64,000 nucleotides of DNA from contig CM045737.1 of assembly GCA_024760905.1 (NCBI GenBank), positions 14,549,726-14,613,725 of the forward strand. The letters run 5' to 3'. The DNA is from Plotosus lineatus (lineage: Eukaryota > Chordata > Actinopteri > Siluriformes > Plotosidae). The notes beneath the pieces are model-generated. The model was not told the origin of the DNA. It made no database searches and was given only the letters and a program-made list of their open reading frames with translations. Below are positions 1 through 11,426 of the stretch, in pieces; position 1 is the stretch's first letter; each line of letters opens with the position of its first letter. Both the position numbers and the translations under genes were made by a program.

Positions 1-60
1 TATGCCAAGGGTCCCCAACCCCCAGTCCACAGACCGGTACCGGTCCATGGATCATTTGAT

Positions 61-406
61 GATGAGATTTCCTTTCAGCTTTCTGCCTTTATCAGAGTCA
101 CCACAGCGAATGATTCACATGTTTGATTTGGCAGAGGTTTTTACGTCGGATGCCCTTCCTGACACAACCCTTTAGCAATCGGCAGAAACACGCTGACGGC
201 TTTGCAGCTATTATTTACAAAAGTCCGCAATAGTTATTTTACATCCCTCTCACCATAGACAGTGAGAGACATGACCCGCCTTTGATAACCCAGTTAGCTG
301 CACTGGGAAGGAGAGTGACAACCTTGTGGAGAGTGGGACTCAAACTCCCCAAGCTTAGGATCAGCGATTCAGTGCCCTATACCATTAAACCACCATTGCC
401 CCTCTG
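61..406 (-). mobile_element. SINE, head H1 with tail T1
   Basis: On the minus strand it runs from the tRNA-like head (near 406) to the RTE-like tail (near 75). A perfect 13-bp TSD, tggatcatttgat, lies at 48-60 and 407-419. It interrupts the hAT-N element, so it is the younger insertion. Confidence 0.88.
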
Positions 407-419
407 TGGATCATTTGAT

Positions 420-620
420 ACCGGTTCGCAAACAAAATTTTTCATGGTACAAATTATAGTTTTTTTATTCGCGCTTCCGGATGTTATTTTTAAACCGACT
501 GTTTTTGACATTGCCACAGAAGCACTGAAAGCCCTTCTTCCATTTCCAACCACATATCTTTGTGAGGCGGAGTTTTCTGCGGTGACACCCACCAAAACAA
601 GACTACGAAGTAGACTATAA
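420..620 (+). pseudogene. hAT transposase C-terminal remnant
   Basis: The frame ending at the stop at 618-620 translates to a segment with ALKALLPFPTTYLCE followed by FSAV and KTRLRSRL. This pattern is typical of the C-terminal dimerisation (hATC) region of hAT transposases related to domesticated ZBED/SCAND3-type proteins. Only about 65 residues remain; the BED zinc finger and the catalytic residues are absent, so it cannot be functional. It lies between the hAT inverted termini and in the orientation expected for that element. The reading frame continues upstream into an inserted SINE by chance. Confidence 0.7.
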
Positions 621-703
621 CCGGTCCGGGGAAACATTCTCATACATTAAACTGGTCCCTGGTGCAAAAAAGGTTGGAGGCCACTGGTTTATGCTATCAT
701 CAA

Positions 704-790
704 GGATTTCCCAAACTGGGATTTGAACACACATGACACACCTCCTGATCATGAGCCCAGCACCCTAAGCACTACGCCACCGGCCCCACA
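704..790 (-). mobile_element. tRNA-derived SINE head fragment (H3)
   Basis: The minus strand reads ccggtggcgtagtgc, then tgatcaggaggtg, then gtgttcaaatccca: an A-box and B-box arrangement of an old tRNA-derived SINE. The same head is seen near 61.4 kb. No tail is recognised. Confidence 0.55.
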
Positions 791-794
791 TTTA

Positions 795-1800
795 CATCAC
801 CTTACCATCTACAAAAACTTTAGCCCCATGCCAAAACATTATGTAATGAACCATTGGCTATTTTAGAGTAGCAGAAATGACCATAAATAACCAAGTAAGT
901 CTGAGATGATGCCCTTTATGGTTAACAACAGAGTTAGCTAGTCCCCACTGTACACAAAGCTTCAATACTGAGGAATATACAAACCATGCTATAGGGTTCA
1001 CTCTCATATAACCAATCTTAAAGGTCTTTTGAAGTCGGAGATGAGCACCAGTGAAACACTGTTTGCTTGCTATCTTGTCATTGACTATATCAGGGGAAAA
1101 ATCTTAATTCTGAGTGTAGCTGCATAACTGCATCATGGAGACATTTCCCAGTTGACTGTGAACCGACAGCTGAACCACAATTGGCTTAAGCAGTTTCTGT
1201 AAGCGAATCTGATTTATCAGCTCACATGTACCGCTGCCAGACTCGAAACAGTATGGAACAGCTATCCTCAAGAGACTGATAGCCTCGACTGGATCAGAGG
1301 CTAATGAGACTCTCACAGCAACCTGTTCTGCACAGCCCCAGCCACAGGGAATTTCACTAAGCTTCATAGTAGGGATAATATGAAGAGAACTGAAAATGGT
1401 TTGTGAAATTGTCTCCTGCACTGCACCCAAGCTTCACATAACATGCTTTAACTAACACATTGGATTGTGAGCAGGTTGGCGAACATATCTACCGCTGACA
1501 CATCCACAAGCTAATGGGGTCCTTTGCAGTCAAAACAATTTCTGAGTGCAGACTGCATTCGACCAATGGATTCTGATGACTAACCAACTGGGATATACAG
1601 GATAAAGTTTTTATTTTTTGAAATGTATACCTTTTCAATCCAGCATGCCCCTCCCCCCACATTTTTTTCCCCCAAATTTGGTCATATCCTACACTTAAAG
1701 CGTTGCCTTCACCATCACACGACAACCACAAAACAAGGAGGAGTGTAAACATGCATATGCCCCTCCGTGACATGCAATGCTACCAGCCAGCTCTTTTCGA
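795..1800. other. about 1 kb without a recognised element
   Basis: No transposon terminus, SINE head, RNA gene or convincing exon was seen. Two minus-strand open frames of 94 and 108 codons lie here, but they show no domain and no codon pattern that would support a gene. Confidence 0.5.
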
Positions 1801-1821
1801 ACTTCTGCGCATGTATATTTC

Positions 1822-2046
1822 AGGGTGGCGCTAATCACTCCCTCATACGAATGAGCTCACGGACACAGCAGACTGGCTACTGATTTCTGTGAGTGACAGG
1901 GAAATGAGTGTATGCCACGATTCTCTCCCATGAGAGCTTGGCCAGTTAGCTCCCATGGAATCCCAGTCACACATGGCTAAGGATCTGAACTCGCGATCTC
2001 CGGATTAATAGTCACGTACCTTGTTGATGCGCCACCACTCAGGAGC
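1822..2046 (-). mobile_element. tRNA-derived SINE (H5), degraded
   Basis: The minus strand carries ctgagtggtggcgcatcaac and then gatcgcgagttcagatcc, spaced like the A and B boxes of a pol III promoter. It is followed by a body with the palindromic ccatgggagctaac-type segment. The head differs from H1 and H2. No TSD is visible, so it is an old copy. Confidence 0.55.
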
Positions 2047-2059
2047 CCTAGTGGTATAC

Positions 2060-2530
2060 ATTTTAAATTCTGCATCAGCCTAGCCTTCAAAGCTCAGGGT
2101 CATACAAGACCTCAAGATCCAGCCCATACACAGCTGAAAAAGTGACTCCAGTGGCCAGATCGGCCTTCTCTACAAACCTCTTGGGTCAGAAATGTAAAGT
2201 GGTTCTTATATGATTACTTAAAGCCATCCCATTGTGTAAAGCGAGGACAAAGCATCTACATACTCCTGTTAAAATGGATATTGAATCATGTCAGAGGCTT
2301 TTTGAACCGTATTATGAAATTGCAAACATACAAAAATCAAGTGAATATCATCGACATATTTAGGAGAAAAAATACAACCAAAAACAGGATACGCAGCTTG
2401 CATTACTGTGCACACACTGTTATAGATGTGAATGTGGCAGAGTTCTGAATCAACCATTCATTCCAAAAGTCATATTTATTCAAAACTTTGCCACTTCGTA
2501 CTAAAAATATGGCACAACAATGTCCCGCAT
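2060..2530. other. no recognised element
   Basis: Nothing beyond chance short open frames was seen here. Confidence 0.45.
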
Positions 2531-2532
2531 TT

Positions 2533-2608
2533 TACCCGTGATGTATTGCTGACAATGCGTCCCTGCCTCTGATTTTGAGGGCGCCAATTTGGCAATACAT
2601 CACAGGTA
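2533..2608. repeat. 76-bp hairpin with 17-bp arms
   Basis: The left arm tacccgtgatgtattgc (2533-2549) and right arm gcaatacatcacaggta (2592-2608) are complementary at 16 of 17 positions, around a 42-nt loop. Both ends are TA. It could be a remnant mini-MITE or a transcribed hairpin. Confidence 0.7.
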
Positions 2609-2728
2609 CAACTGGACTACGGCATGACTTTTATATCTGGGGCAGGTGCATTTGGGAATCCCTCGGCTATTCTCCTCAATATTTAGAGTGGTTTCTGCTA
2701 TTATGAAGGATTTAGTAAATGGCACAAC

Positions 2729-2815
2729 GATTCTTCTTCCTTTCCTTTTGGCTTTTTCCCTTTTTCAGGGATCGCCACAGTGACTCATCTGATTCTGATT
2801 AACAACACATTTGAT
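2729..2815 (-). mobile_element. tail-T1 / RTE 3'-end fragment
   Basis: It contains cttttggctttttccct and gatcgccacagtga, as in the 3' ends of the RTE LINEs and T1 SINEs elsewhere in the window. No head is present. Confidence 0.55.
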
Positions 2816-2819
2816 TGTT

Positions 2820-3460
2820 CCACTGTGCTTTAAAAAAAGAGGAAAATATTTTGCTGTGTTCTCTTGGTAAATGTCCAACAAGATGAACCATTAGAAACTG
2901 CTCCAGCAAAACTATGGGATGCTCTGAATGAACGATGGGTATTTTTCACCTGATTCGTCGGCTCACTAACTTCATAAATTTAAGCACGTTCCCTGTCACG
3001 TGCTTTTGTTTATGTTTGTGTTGATTGGCTTGATTTTACTTCGGGGAAAATGTTTAAAGGAACATCACTCGGAGGGGAAAAGTAAGGGGTCTTTTATTAA
3101 AAATTTATGTTGTTTTCTGTTTATTTTCAGCTTTCATGTAAGTAATTTGGTTGATACCACAAAATGAATAACACAAATACCAGTAAAACTCTGTTATTAT
3201 TCTGTTATTCTTCATGTTCATGGTATGTTGCACTTACCATTCCACTCCGCTGGTAACATTTTAATAAGCGCCCACCCACTCCAATTTTTAAAGCACCCTG
3301 GGAGCTAATCATGTCGATTACGGTATCTGAGGTGACATGATGTGGTGTGCAGTCAATGATGTCCGGTCAATTTACCAGAAATAGAACTGCTTTGTAAGTA
3401 AGAGAAGCAGAATTTTGCAGAAGTCAAGATACAACTGATTAAGTCTTAATTAAAAATAGA
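2820..3460. other. no recognised element
   Basis: AT-rich sequence without detectable transposon ends or genes. Confidence 0.45.
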
Positions 3461-3461
3461 A

Positions 3462-3632
3462 GGCACAGCTGCCTCAGTTGAGTCTCGAGTGTTTCTGTGT
3501 AGAGTTTGCATGTTCTCCCTGTGCTTGCAAGGGTTTCCTCTGGGTACTTCGATTTTCTCTCGCAGTACAAAGACATGCACAGGAGGCTGATTGCCGTTCC
3601 AAATTGCCCCTAGGTGTGAGTGTATGGCTATG

Positions 3633-3674
<42 letters not shown>

Positions 3675-3701
3675 TATGTGTATGGTGTGTGTCAGTTGTG
3701 T

Positions 3702-3734
<33 letters not shown>

Positions 3735-3857
3735 TCTGAGTATGTGTAGGCACTGCAATCGCCTGTTCAGGGTATTCCCCACCTTCTCCCAGAGTCAGCA
3801 AGATCCAGTAGATACTACTATGATTAAGCGGCTCTGCAAATGAGTGAGTGAGGGAAT
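3462..3857 (+). mobile_element. SINE H2-T2 with internal (TG)n
   Basis: H2 body motifs (gagtttgcatgttctccct, ggtttcctctgggtac) run from about 3480. They are followed by the ttgccgttccaaattgccc segment, then two expanded (TG)n tracts (about 3640-3671 and 3704-3733). A T2 remnant (gttcagggtattccccacct, gattaagcgg) closes the copy. The microsatellite appears to have grown inside the SINE from its gtgtgagtg stretch. The head is degraded. Confidence 0.65.
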
Positions 3858-3859
3858 GC

Positions 3860-4700
3860 TGTGATACAATCTAAAAGTGCTGCAATTAATGAATAGTATA
3901 GGGTGCACATATGAAACCGGATTACTGTGCATTTTTTACTTTAAAAACGTAATTCATTATTATTATGATTTTAAACTGATAGCTTGCTGTTTTACAATTA
4001 TGGTTGAGTGATGAACAGAAAACTGTTTGGCCCGTGTTCCAAAGATCACAAGTTCAAATCTCAATCGTGCCATAGCCATCTGTTTCTGGGAACCCAAGAG
4101 AGAAAAAAAATGGCTGTGCTCTGAGAAAGGAGGGACAATAGCTATCAATCACAAGTGAAGTGACTGGAGAACTCCAAACAGATATGGACAGGTGGGCTGT
4201 CCACGTATATACACTGTTTGGTGGTGGAACGCGACACGGCGCCCCCTCTCCCTGGCTCCCAGCACTGACTGCCTTTTATTCCTGTTCTCTTGAACCGCAA
4301 CACAGAGCACACTCATTAATTAGGATGGTGTCATGCTTTTGCCACTTACCTCCCCCAGCTTTGCTCTCAGTTCATAGACCTGTGCTCAATTCCGCCTCCG
4401 TCTTTGCGGTGACATTAGACAATCATGGACGTCTGTGCGCTCATGCATACATAGGTGGGTGGATATGCTTTTCTCAAGTGTTATGCCACCCCTGATGTTA
4501 CTTGAGCAGCAGTTTTGATAAGATATGGATTTCTGTTTTGATGTACCTTGGAGGAGGCAAGTGATAACCTTTTCCCTCCTTGGCTGGTAGTGGTCATGTG
4601 ATAAAGATGTTTGTGGTGGGTGAGACTTGAGCATGACTAAATTAGGGGGGGAAACAAAGAACAGGAAACACAGAAAAGGTACATTATTTATCTTAGTTAT
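3860..4700. other. no recognised element
   Basis: Open frames on both strands here (up to 111 codons) show no family signature. Confidence 0.45.
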
Positions 4701-4710
4701 GTTTTAACAT

Positions 4711-5060
4711 GGGCAGTAGTGACTTGTTGTCAGGTACTGGATCACTGATCCTAAGGTTGGGGGGGGGGGGGGGTCAAGCCCCACCCTCAATGGGTTGTCA
4801 CTGCCCCCCCCAGTGCAGCTAACTGGGTTATCAAAAGCCGGCCATGTCTCTCACTGTCTATGGTGTGAGGTTCATGTAAAAGAACCATTGCTGACTTTTG
4901 TCAAGAGTAGCTGCACAGCTGTCAGCATGTTTCTGCCCTGTGATGGCCTGGCGAGCTGTCCAGGGTGTACTTTGCCCTCGCCCAGAGTCGACCGAGATGG
5001 GCGCCAGCCTCCCCGCGACCCTAATTAGGATTAAGAATTTCAGAATATGAATGAATGAAG
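4711..5060 (+). mobile_element. SINE H1-T2
   Basis: The head begins gggcagtagtgac at 4711. The shared body (cagctaactgggttatcaa, ctctcactgtctatggtg) leads into T2 (ctggcgagctgtccagggtg, cctaattaggattaag) and a short GAAT tail. A poly-G run at 4759-4774 sits where the head has a G tract. Confidence 0.8.
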
Positions 5061-5820
5061 ACTTTTACATTGCAAAGACACACCATGCTACTTAGGGTGT
5101 GTATACTTTTTATGCATACCGGATCAAATTGGCAAACCTGAGGTCAGAGGCATAACGATACTGCCTCCATGGAGACCGATCAGTGCTTTGCTTTTATTTT
5201 TGTTTGTAGTAAAAAGCAATGCAAGAACCAATTGCGAACTGAGGTAACACTTATAATCTTGTATGCCCTGAGGTAGAATCTAGCCCATCTGTATAAGGTA
5301 GTGTAATGCATCACAATACAACACAACACAACACAACACAACATATCTCCGAGGATTGACAAACTTATTACACCCTTTCTTAAAAAGTCATGCTTTTCCA
5401 TCTGCCCCAATTATCTAAAAACCCTGGGTGTGATCTCCCCCTTTTGTTCGTGTCCCTTAAGACCCCTTTTATGCACCACACTGATATGAAATGGGTGTCG
5501 GAAAACTGGCTTCTTGTTAAGGACCACTTCAACATAAAAAGTGGGAGAATTGCTTACTTCTACACTAAGCTTACTTTTTGATGTGTTGGTTGTCAGATGA
5601 CACTGAAATGACCCAGGGGCTGAATCCAGCTTTACTACCCAAGCTCATATCATCCAATTTTGTAAATCAATAAATTCCCCTTTAGCATTCCATCAGGGCA
5701 GAGTCGGCTTTATGTCATACATCACTGAATGTGATGGCAGAGAATAAATCACTATGTCCAGAGGTATTATCTTACCAAATTTACTGCATTTTATGCGGAA
5801 GCTCTGTATTTTAACTTTAC
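5060..5820. other. no gene; short (ACACA)n at 5318-5343
   Basis: A pentanucleotide run of acaca units is the only structured feature here. Confidence 0.5.
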
Positions 5821-6071
5821 AGTACATTAGCAGTTAGCACGTCCGCCGCACAGCAAAAAGGTCCTGGGTTCGATTGACTCCCGGCTCGGACGTTTCCGTG
5901 TGGAGTTTGCATGTTCTCCCAGCAGTTGTGTGGGTTTTCTCCGGGTAACTCCAGTTTCCTTCCATACTCCAAAAACATGCACGGTAAGTTAATTGGCTGT
6001 TCCAAATCACCCAAAGGTGTGACTGGTTGTGTGAGTGATGCTTCTGCGATGGCCTGGTGAGCTGTCTAGAG

Positions 6072-6158
6072 CGGTGGTTCTTTACCTTGTTGGCGGTAGT
6101 GAACCCCACCAGTTTCATATGCTTATTCACCGAAGCCCTTCTTTATTGAAAAACCAAA

Positions 6159-6190
<32 letters not shown>

Positions 6191-6843
6191 CAAATTCAAG
6201 ACAGGTATATGTTTTTACTGGGGCACCAAAATGAACCATGCATTAACATCACTGTGTTCAAAGAACAAAACCAATGTGATGCATGAACTCGGCCATCACA
6301 ACTACTTCCATATTTATGTGAGGTGCGCATCTATGTGTGTGTATTTGTTCTATTTACACCTTACGCATTACTTTTGAACGTTTAATCATTATTATAAGCA
6401 TTTATAGTATTGAATATGTATTTATTGATATTATATACACATACATGTACGTATACGTCAGTCAGCGGGGGTTGATCCTACTTTGCAAATCATGCAGATA
6501 GGACACTGACTAGCATCACATTACATTATATATGTGAATCCATGTTGTATATATTCGTCCGACCACTTTTTTTTTTTTTCACTTTTTTGCTCAACATAGT
6601 ATGGCTTAAAAAATTAAGAAAGAAATCACACAGCGTGCCATCACAACAGTCACAAGTCGACCACCAAATTTCCTGCAGCACAGATTGGCCAAGCAATGTA
6701 GCGTGATCACCTGCAGCCAATGATGGCCAAGCGGGCGTGTCGTCATGAATATGAGTCGGGTGTGTGTCTTGATCTCCGCCGAACCCCTGAGACTGACTTA
6801 CTGAACCCCTAGGGCTCGATCGAATCCAGATTAAGAACCACTG
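6072..6843. mobile_element. hAT MITE with perfect 8-bp TSD
   Basis: The termini are imperfect inverted repeats: cggtggttctttaccttg at 6072, and ccagattaagaaccactg ending at 6843. They are flanked by gtctagag at 6064-6071 and 6844-6851. The 8-bp TSD inside a known SINE sequence identifies it as hAT superfamily. The interior holds a poly-T run (about 6164-6190), a MITE-B-derived segment (about 6313-6480), and a short minus-strand open frame (6526-6720) with no intact transposase. Confidence 0.9.
6313..6480. mobile_element. MITE-B fragment inside the hAT MITE
   Basis: It shares gaatatgtatttattgatat and acgtatacgtcagtc with the other MITE-B copies. It has one side only; no TA-flanked terminus is left. 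Confidence 0.6.
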
Positions 6844-7010
6844 GTCTAGAGTGTACCCCGCTCTTACCCAGAGTCGGCTGAAATGGGTGCCAGCTTCGTC
6901 GTGACCCTAATTAGAATTAAACGGTTCAGAAAAATGAATGAATGATTGAGTACATTAATATAACTTACCTATCAAAATTCACCTTTTCACAAAACCCTTA
7001 AAAAATAATA

Positions 7011-7714
7011 ATAATAAGGTAATTAAGGAAGAATATGGGGGGGGGGGGGGGGGGGTTAAGAAAATGCCACAAAAACAAGGCCAATTATGCAAAAAAAAAT
7101 AAATAAATAAATAAATAAAATAAAATAAACCCTAAACAAACACAAAACAAAAAACAACCTAAAACCTCCCATCAGAATTAATTACTTTGTTGTGAGGTGT
7201 GCATCTGTATGTGTGTGTATTTATATTTTATTTACATCTTATTAATTATTTTTGAATGTTTAATTGTTATTATAAGAATTTATACCATTAAATATGTATT
7301 TATTCATTCATTCATTTTCTGTAACCGCTTCATCCTAATTAGGGTCGCGGGGAGGCTGGTGCCCATCCCAGCCAACTCAGGGCAAGGGCAGAGTACACCC
7401 TGGACAGCTCACCAGGCCATCGCAGGGCGGAAACACGCCGACGGCTTTGCAGCCTACTCTTGTCGAAAGTCAGTAATGGTTCTTTTACATACCTCACACC
7501 ATAGACAGTGAGAGACATGGCCGGCCTTTGATAACCCAGTTAGCTACACTGGGAGGACAGTGACAACCTTGTGGAGAGTGGGACTCGAACCCCCAACCTT
7601 TGGATCAGCGATCAGGCGCCTTATACCACTAGACCACCACTGCCATATGTATTTATTGATATTATATACACATATACATATACGTATACGTCAGTCTTGG
7701 GAGGGGGGTCCCTG
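7011..7714. mobile_element. MITE-B, left end missing, carrying a SINE
   Basis: The family interior starts near 7011 (aattaaggaagaatatgg, then an 18-bp G run). It continues through accaaggccaattatgc-like sequence and ends with gtccctg and TA at 7714-7716. The terminal CAGTGATCCCTC is absent. The SINE at 7305-7644 interrupts it. Confidence 0.75.
7305..7644 (-). mobile_element. SINE H1-T2 in MITE-B
   Basis: On the minus strand it is complete from the H1 head (near 7644) to the (GAAT)n tail (near 7306). A 13-bp TSD, atatgtatttatt, lies at 7292-7304 and 7645-7657, within MITE-B sequence. The clean ends mark it as a bona fide retroposition. Confidence 0.92.
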
Positions 7715-7719
7715 TACAT

Positions 7720-8335
7720 ATATTTTTTTTTAAAAATGCTCAAATTCAGAAACATATAAGTTCTACTCGACATAATAGTCTTCTGCCTATCAGACCTATT
7801 CTGGCTCAGCTTTCATTCCCTGCCAGGAAGATAATAGAATGAGACCACTGTCACCTTATTTTCACTATTTCAAAAAAAAAAAAATTAAATGTAGCATTGT
7901 CGACCTCTGGGAATGGCAGACTTTAATGATCAGCACCGATTACTCCTGTAGTGTGGCCCGACTAATTTCCTGCACCCAGTCACAAATGTGTAACCCTTCA
8001 GTTAATTTAATTCATTCTAGGTTGCATTCACTCTATCAGGGAAAGATCTACCTTCCACCTTGCCCTGTCTGTAAGTACAGCCAACCGCACAGAAGTGGAT
8101 CTGTGCATGGATGCTTAGGCCATGGATGTTTTGGGCCGTGGAGGCCATCTTAGGTGGGCTTTAGGGGCATGCAATATAACAACTTTTTTTTTTTTTTTTT
8201 GTATTTTTGTTTTATGCAAAAAATGTTATAAAAACATCTGTGATCCAAATGACCTAGATTCTAGTCGAGCCCCACTTTGGGTAATTTGCTCAGAAAACAG
8301 AATCTACTTTAAAAAGTGCCATTCCAGATGCCGTG
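7720..8335. other. no recognised element
   Basis: Short A and T runs and no transposon ends or gene signature. Confidence 0.45.
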
Positions 8336-8337
8336 TA

Positions 8338-8440
8338 CAGTAGGCCCCCGTTTTTCATGATGGTTCGGTTCCGGCCCTTCCCGCAGATCAAGAAAATCCT
8401 CGAGTTATTGACGCAAATTTAAAACCTTATGTATGATATT
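8338..8440 (+). mobile_element. Tigger-like 5' terminal fragment
   Basis: TA followed by cagtaggcccccgttttt is like other pogo/Tigger termini in this window. The matching right end was not found. Confidence 0.4.
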
Positions 8441-8512
8441 ACATATGCTAATTTACTGCATTATTACTGTATTTAATGAGTAAGACCGTCTACAGAATGC
8501 GTTTAAGAAGCA

Positions 8513-8877
8513 TATTTTAGTGAGGTTCTCTTTGGGAGTACGAGGATGGATAGGATCAGGAATGAGTACATCAGAGGGACAGTACATGTAAGATGTTTTA
8601 GAGACAAAGTCAGAGAGGCTAGATTGAGATGGTTTGGACATGTACAGAGGTGGGCTAGTGAGTATATTGGTAGTAGGATGCTGAGGTTGGAACGACCTCG
8701 CAGAAGGCCTAGAGGAACACCAAAGAGGAGATTTATGGACGTGGTGAAGGAGGACATAAAGGAAGTTGTTGTAAGAGAAGATGCAGAGGACAGGGTGAGA
8801 CAGAGGCAGATGATTCGCCTTGCAACCTCTTAAGGGAACAGCCAAAAGGAAAAGAAGTAGAAGAAGGAGAAGAAGAA
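8513..8877 (+). mobile_element. RTE-clade LINE 3' end, 5' truncated
   Basis: The translated frame (8546-8833) contains MDRIRNEYIRGT, REARLRWFGHVQR and RPRGTPKRRFMD, the conserved C-terminus of fish RTE-type polymerases after the reverse transcriptase core. It ends in a stop and a 3' UTR with agggaacagccaaaaggaa and an imperfect AAGAAG tail. The normal CCGDP ending is replaced by RLATS through substitutions. Only about 96 codons survive, so it is a dead 5'-truncated copy. Confidence 0.85.
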
Positions 8878-8879
8878 TG

Positions 8880-9572
8880 TAGTTAAATGTAGTAATGATT
8901 AAGTAAAAATTGCTTGACTGATTTCTCAAGAGGACAGTACCTGTAGCTACTGCCAGCTATTTTGATTTACTGTCATATATGTATTTATTTTATATTTTTC
9001 TTTCCTTCTGCATTCATGCAAAGAAAATGCTAGCTTAAGCGTATCTAGCTACAATGATAGCAATATTACTTACCATCCATCCAGCCAGCTACCGAAGTTG
9101 CATAGAAGCTATTGGTTTGTCAGTGAACACATACGGCATGCTATAGATAGCATTGGGACATTGGGATGTATTTTATAAGAAGTCACAAATTTATAGGAGG
9201 AATTTTAACCTAGCCTGCTGAGATCTAATTTGAATTTCTAGTTCATGTCCAAGTGACAAATGACCTGAGTAGAAGCATCTGTAGTGATTACATCTCTCCA
9301 GCTGAAACTATTTAAGCTCTCTAAATAGGTGTGATGAAGAGAATTTGAGATGTGACCATAGTTCCCGGATCCATTCCTACCGGGGAAATGATTGAGTGAC
9401 CTGCGTATTTATCGCACATAACAATATTGAGCTGCAGAAAATTCCTACCGCAGAGTCGTAAACGTAAATTTGGCACAATAGCAAAAATTACTATAACTAC
9501 CTTCATCATTATAAAATGGAAATCAATGGCATAAAATGTTCAGCATGTTTTTTAATGGTATGTCATGCATTA

Positions 9573-9611
<39 letters not shown>

Positions 9612-9650
9612 ATTACACAGCTCAAAATGGTGTATAAAAATGCTTCTTAT
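8880..9650. other. no recognised element
   Basis: A poly-A run lies at about 9574-9605. Otherwise nothing was seen. Confidence 0.45.
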
Positions 9651-9875
9651 AGTGCAGGGGTCGGGAACCTTTTTGAGAGAGCCAAAAATAAACACATATT
9701 TTAAAGTCTAATCCTCCGCCATATTTTTTTAAAATTCTGAATACAACTAAATGGAAAATGAAGACCAACAATTTGAGAATATAATAAGACTGAATTTATT
9801 TTAAACAACATTGTTAGAACAAAGTTATTTCTAAATAAGAAAAGTATTTTTTTACTATTAATGCGACTTCTGGTT

Positions 9876-10097
9876 CTACATGGTTTTGCTGATGGCTTTG
9901 TAGTCTGGTTGATATGTGCTGAGGTTCAGTTTCATGCAGATGTTTAGGCTTCCATCTGTTAAATATGACCGCAGGTTGGTCTTGATGCTTTTCACATGTG
10001 AGAAGGACTGCTCTCGTGTGCAAGTAGAGCCAAACATGGTCAATGTGGTACGACTCACACGCTGCAGTGTTTGATATGTGACAGGAAACACGTTCAA
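9876..10097 (-). pseudogene. hAT transposase C-terminal remnant (hATC)
   Basis: The minus-strand frame reads LTMFGSTCTREQSFSHVKSI and later LRSYLTDGSLN, then LNLSTYQPDYKAISKTM. This is the dimerisation-domain signature of hAT transposases related to GTF2IRD2/ZMYM-type proteins. About 74 codons remain. The upstream coding region is missing or replaced, so no catalytic residues survive. It lies inside the inverted termini at 9655 and 11960, on the strand expected for that element. Confidence 0.78.
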
Positions 10098-10963
10098 GTT
10101 TTGGCAGTCAGCTTGTCTGCGGATTGAAGTTTTGTCATGTCTGTCTGGTTTGCTTGCCAGCTGTGCTCGGCTTCATGCAAATGAGAGGATCAAAAATGAT
10201 GGAAATTTACCTTTTAACCCAAAAACAACTCATGCAAGCTCTTGCATATAATCCAATGAAATTAGACTTTCAAGTTATTGGCCCCGCCCACACACTAGAG
10301 TACAGAAAGGATTGGCTCTCCGCTGTCTGCCACAGTGACAGTTGGCGGTTGAAAATAAATGTACAGTCAGCCCCCTACTTATGGAACCCCTGGGTACGAA
10401 AATTCCGGGTTACAAAAAACATTTTCCTAAGTTTTCATCCCCTGTATGCAAAAACAACCTCCTCTTATGAAAAGCGCAAAACGCGCCATTCAAAATTCAA
10501 ACGCGCCAATCAAAATTTCATACGATGCGCGAGTTGCTCTCTCATTGGCTGTCTCCTCACATCCCACCCCGCTGGCCTCCCATCGGCCTCCCATTGGCCA
10601 GGAGGGAGCTGAATCTCCATAGTACTGCACCCATAAAGCTTGTTTTTCACACGCGTGAAGGAGAGTTGAGAGTTTCGTTACCACTGAAACCCCGCTACAA
10701 TCGGGATGATATTGAAGCAGAGGGAGACCTTAAAGCGAAAATACAGTGACGGAGTGCTCCGTGAAACAAGACCTCCGATCTTGCAAGGGAGCAAAGTTAA
10801 TATTAAATCAGGACCTCTGATCTTTCAAACAGGTCCTGTAATTCCGCTTTAAATACAACATCCCGTCCATTTAAACATTTAAATAGAATTGTTCCGTCAG
10901 CTGCGCGTTGCATGTGAGCAGAGCCCGCATTCAGCAAAACACACCATAGAGACAGAGTTTTGT

Positions 10964-10964
<1 letters not shown>

Positions 10965-11042
<78 letters not shown>

Positions 11043-11062
11043 AGAGGGAGAGAGAGAGAGAG
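10965..11062. repeat. (GT)n(GA)n compound microsatellite
   Basis: A GT tract is followed directly by GA with a few interruptions. A second block of the same design lies at about 11368-11455. Both follow a gcccgcattc segment, so they arose by internal duplication. Confidence 0.9.
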
Positions 11063-11367
11063 ACTGCCTACAGAGTCAGTCAGAGATGAAAGGAGGCTTG
11101 ACTCTTTAGTTTTTAGTTTAGTTTTTAAAGTTGTTTAATTTAGTAAATGGTTAATAAATGTGGCATGCGTCGCCGAATGTCGGCAAAACGCGGCTCATCT
11201 GGACTTCCGATCCCTCAAGAAATCAAGTTAAAGTTGAGTTTGGGTCTCCAATCTGTCAAGCAGGGAATGCGCTTGGATTCCCCATGCTCCGGCGTCCTGT
11301 GTGTGGGCGGAGCCCGCATTCCGTGGAGCATGCCACAATACACAAATGTCAGAGATGTGTATTGTGT

Positions 11368-11374
11368 AATGTGT

Positions 11375-11426
<52 letters not shown>

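Larger units (their letters stand above)
6..686 (+). mobile_element. hAT-N element, transposase remnant inside
   Basis: Inverted termini: caagggtccccaacc at 6-20, and ggttggaggccactg at 672-686. The five bases before the element (tatgc, 1-5) match the last five of the eight bases after it (gtttatgc, 687-694). This is what an 8-bp hAT duplication cut by the window edge would look like. Subterminal ggtaccggtcc motifs match the copies near 13.7, 27.3 and 40.3 kb. An H1-T1 SINE occupies 61-406. Confidence 0.8.
5824..6944 (+). mobile_element. SINE H2-T2 split by a hAT MITE
   Basis: The H2 head and body lie at 5824-6071: agttagcacgtccgccgc, gtgtggagtttgcatgttct, ggtgagctgtctagag. The T2 tail resumes at 6844-6944 with gtctagagtgtaccccgctc and gaccctaattagaatt. 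The interruption is exactly the hAT MITE at 6072-6843. The SINE is therefore older than the MITE. Confidence 0.85.

Noticed and set aside
3474..3782. His/Thr- and Val/Cys-repeat frames over (TG)n tracts
   Set aside because: Translations of dinucleotide repeats; the same kind of frame appears at every (TG)n or (CA)n in the window.
7011..7714. MITE-B copies as CRISPR-like or satellite repeats
   Set aside because: Copies are dispersed, in both orientations, TA-flanked and with inverted termini; no regular spacers.
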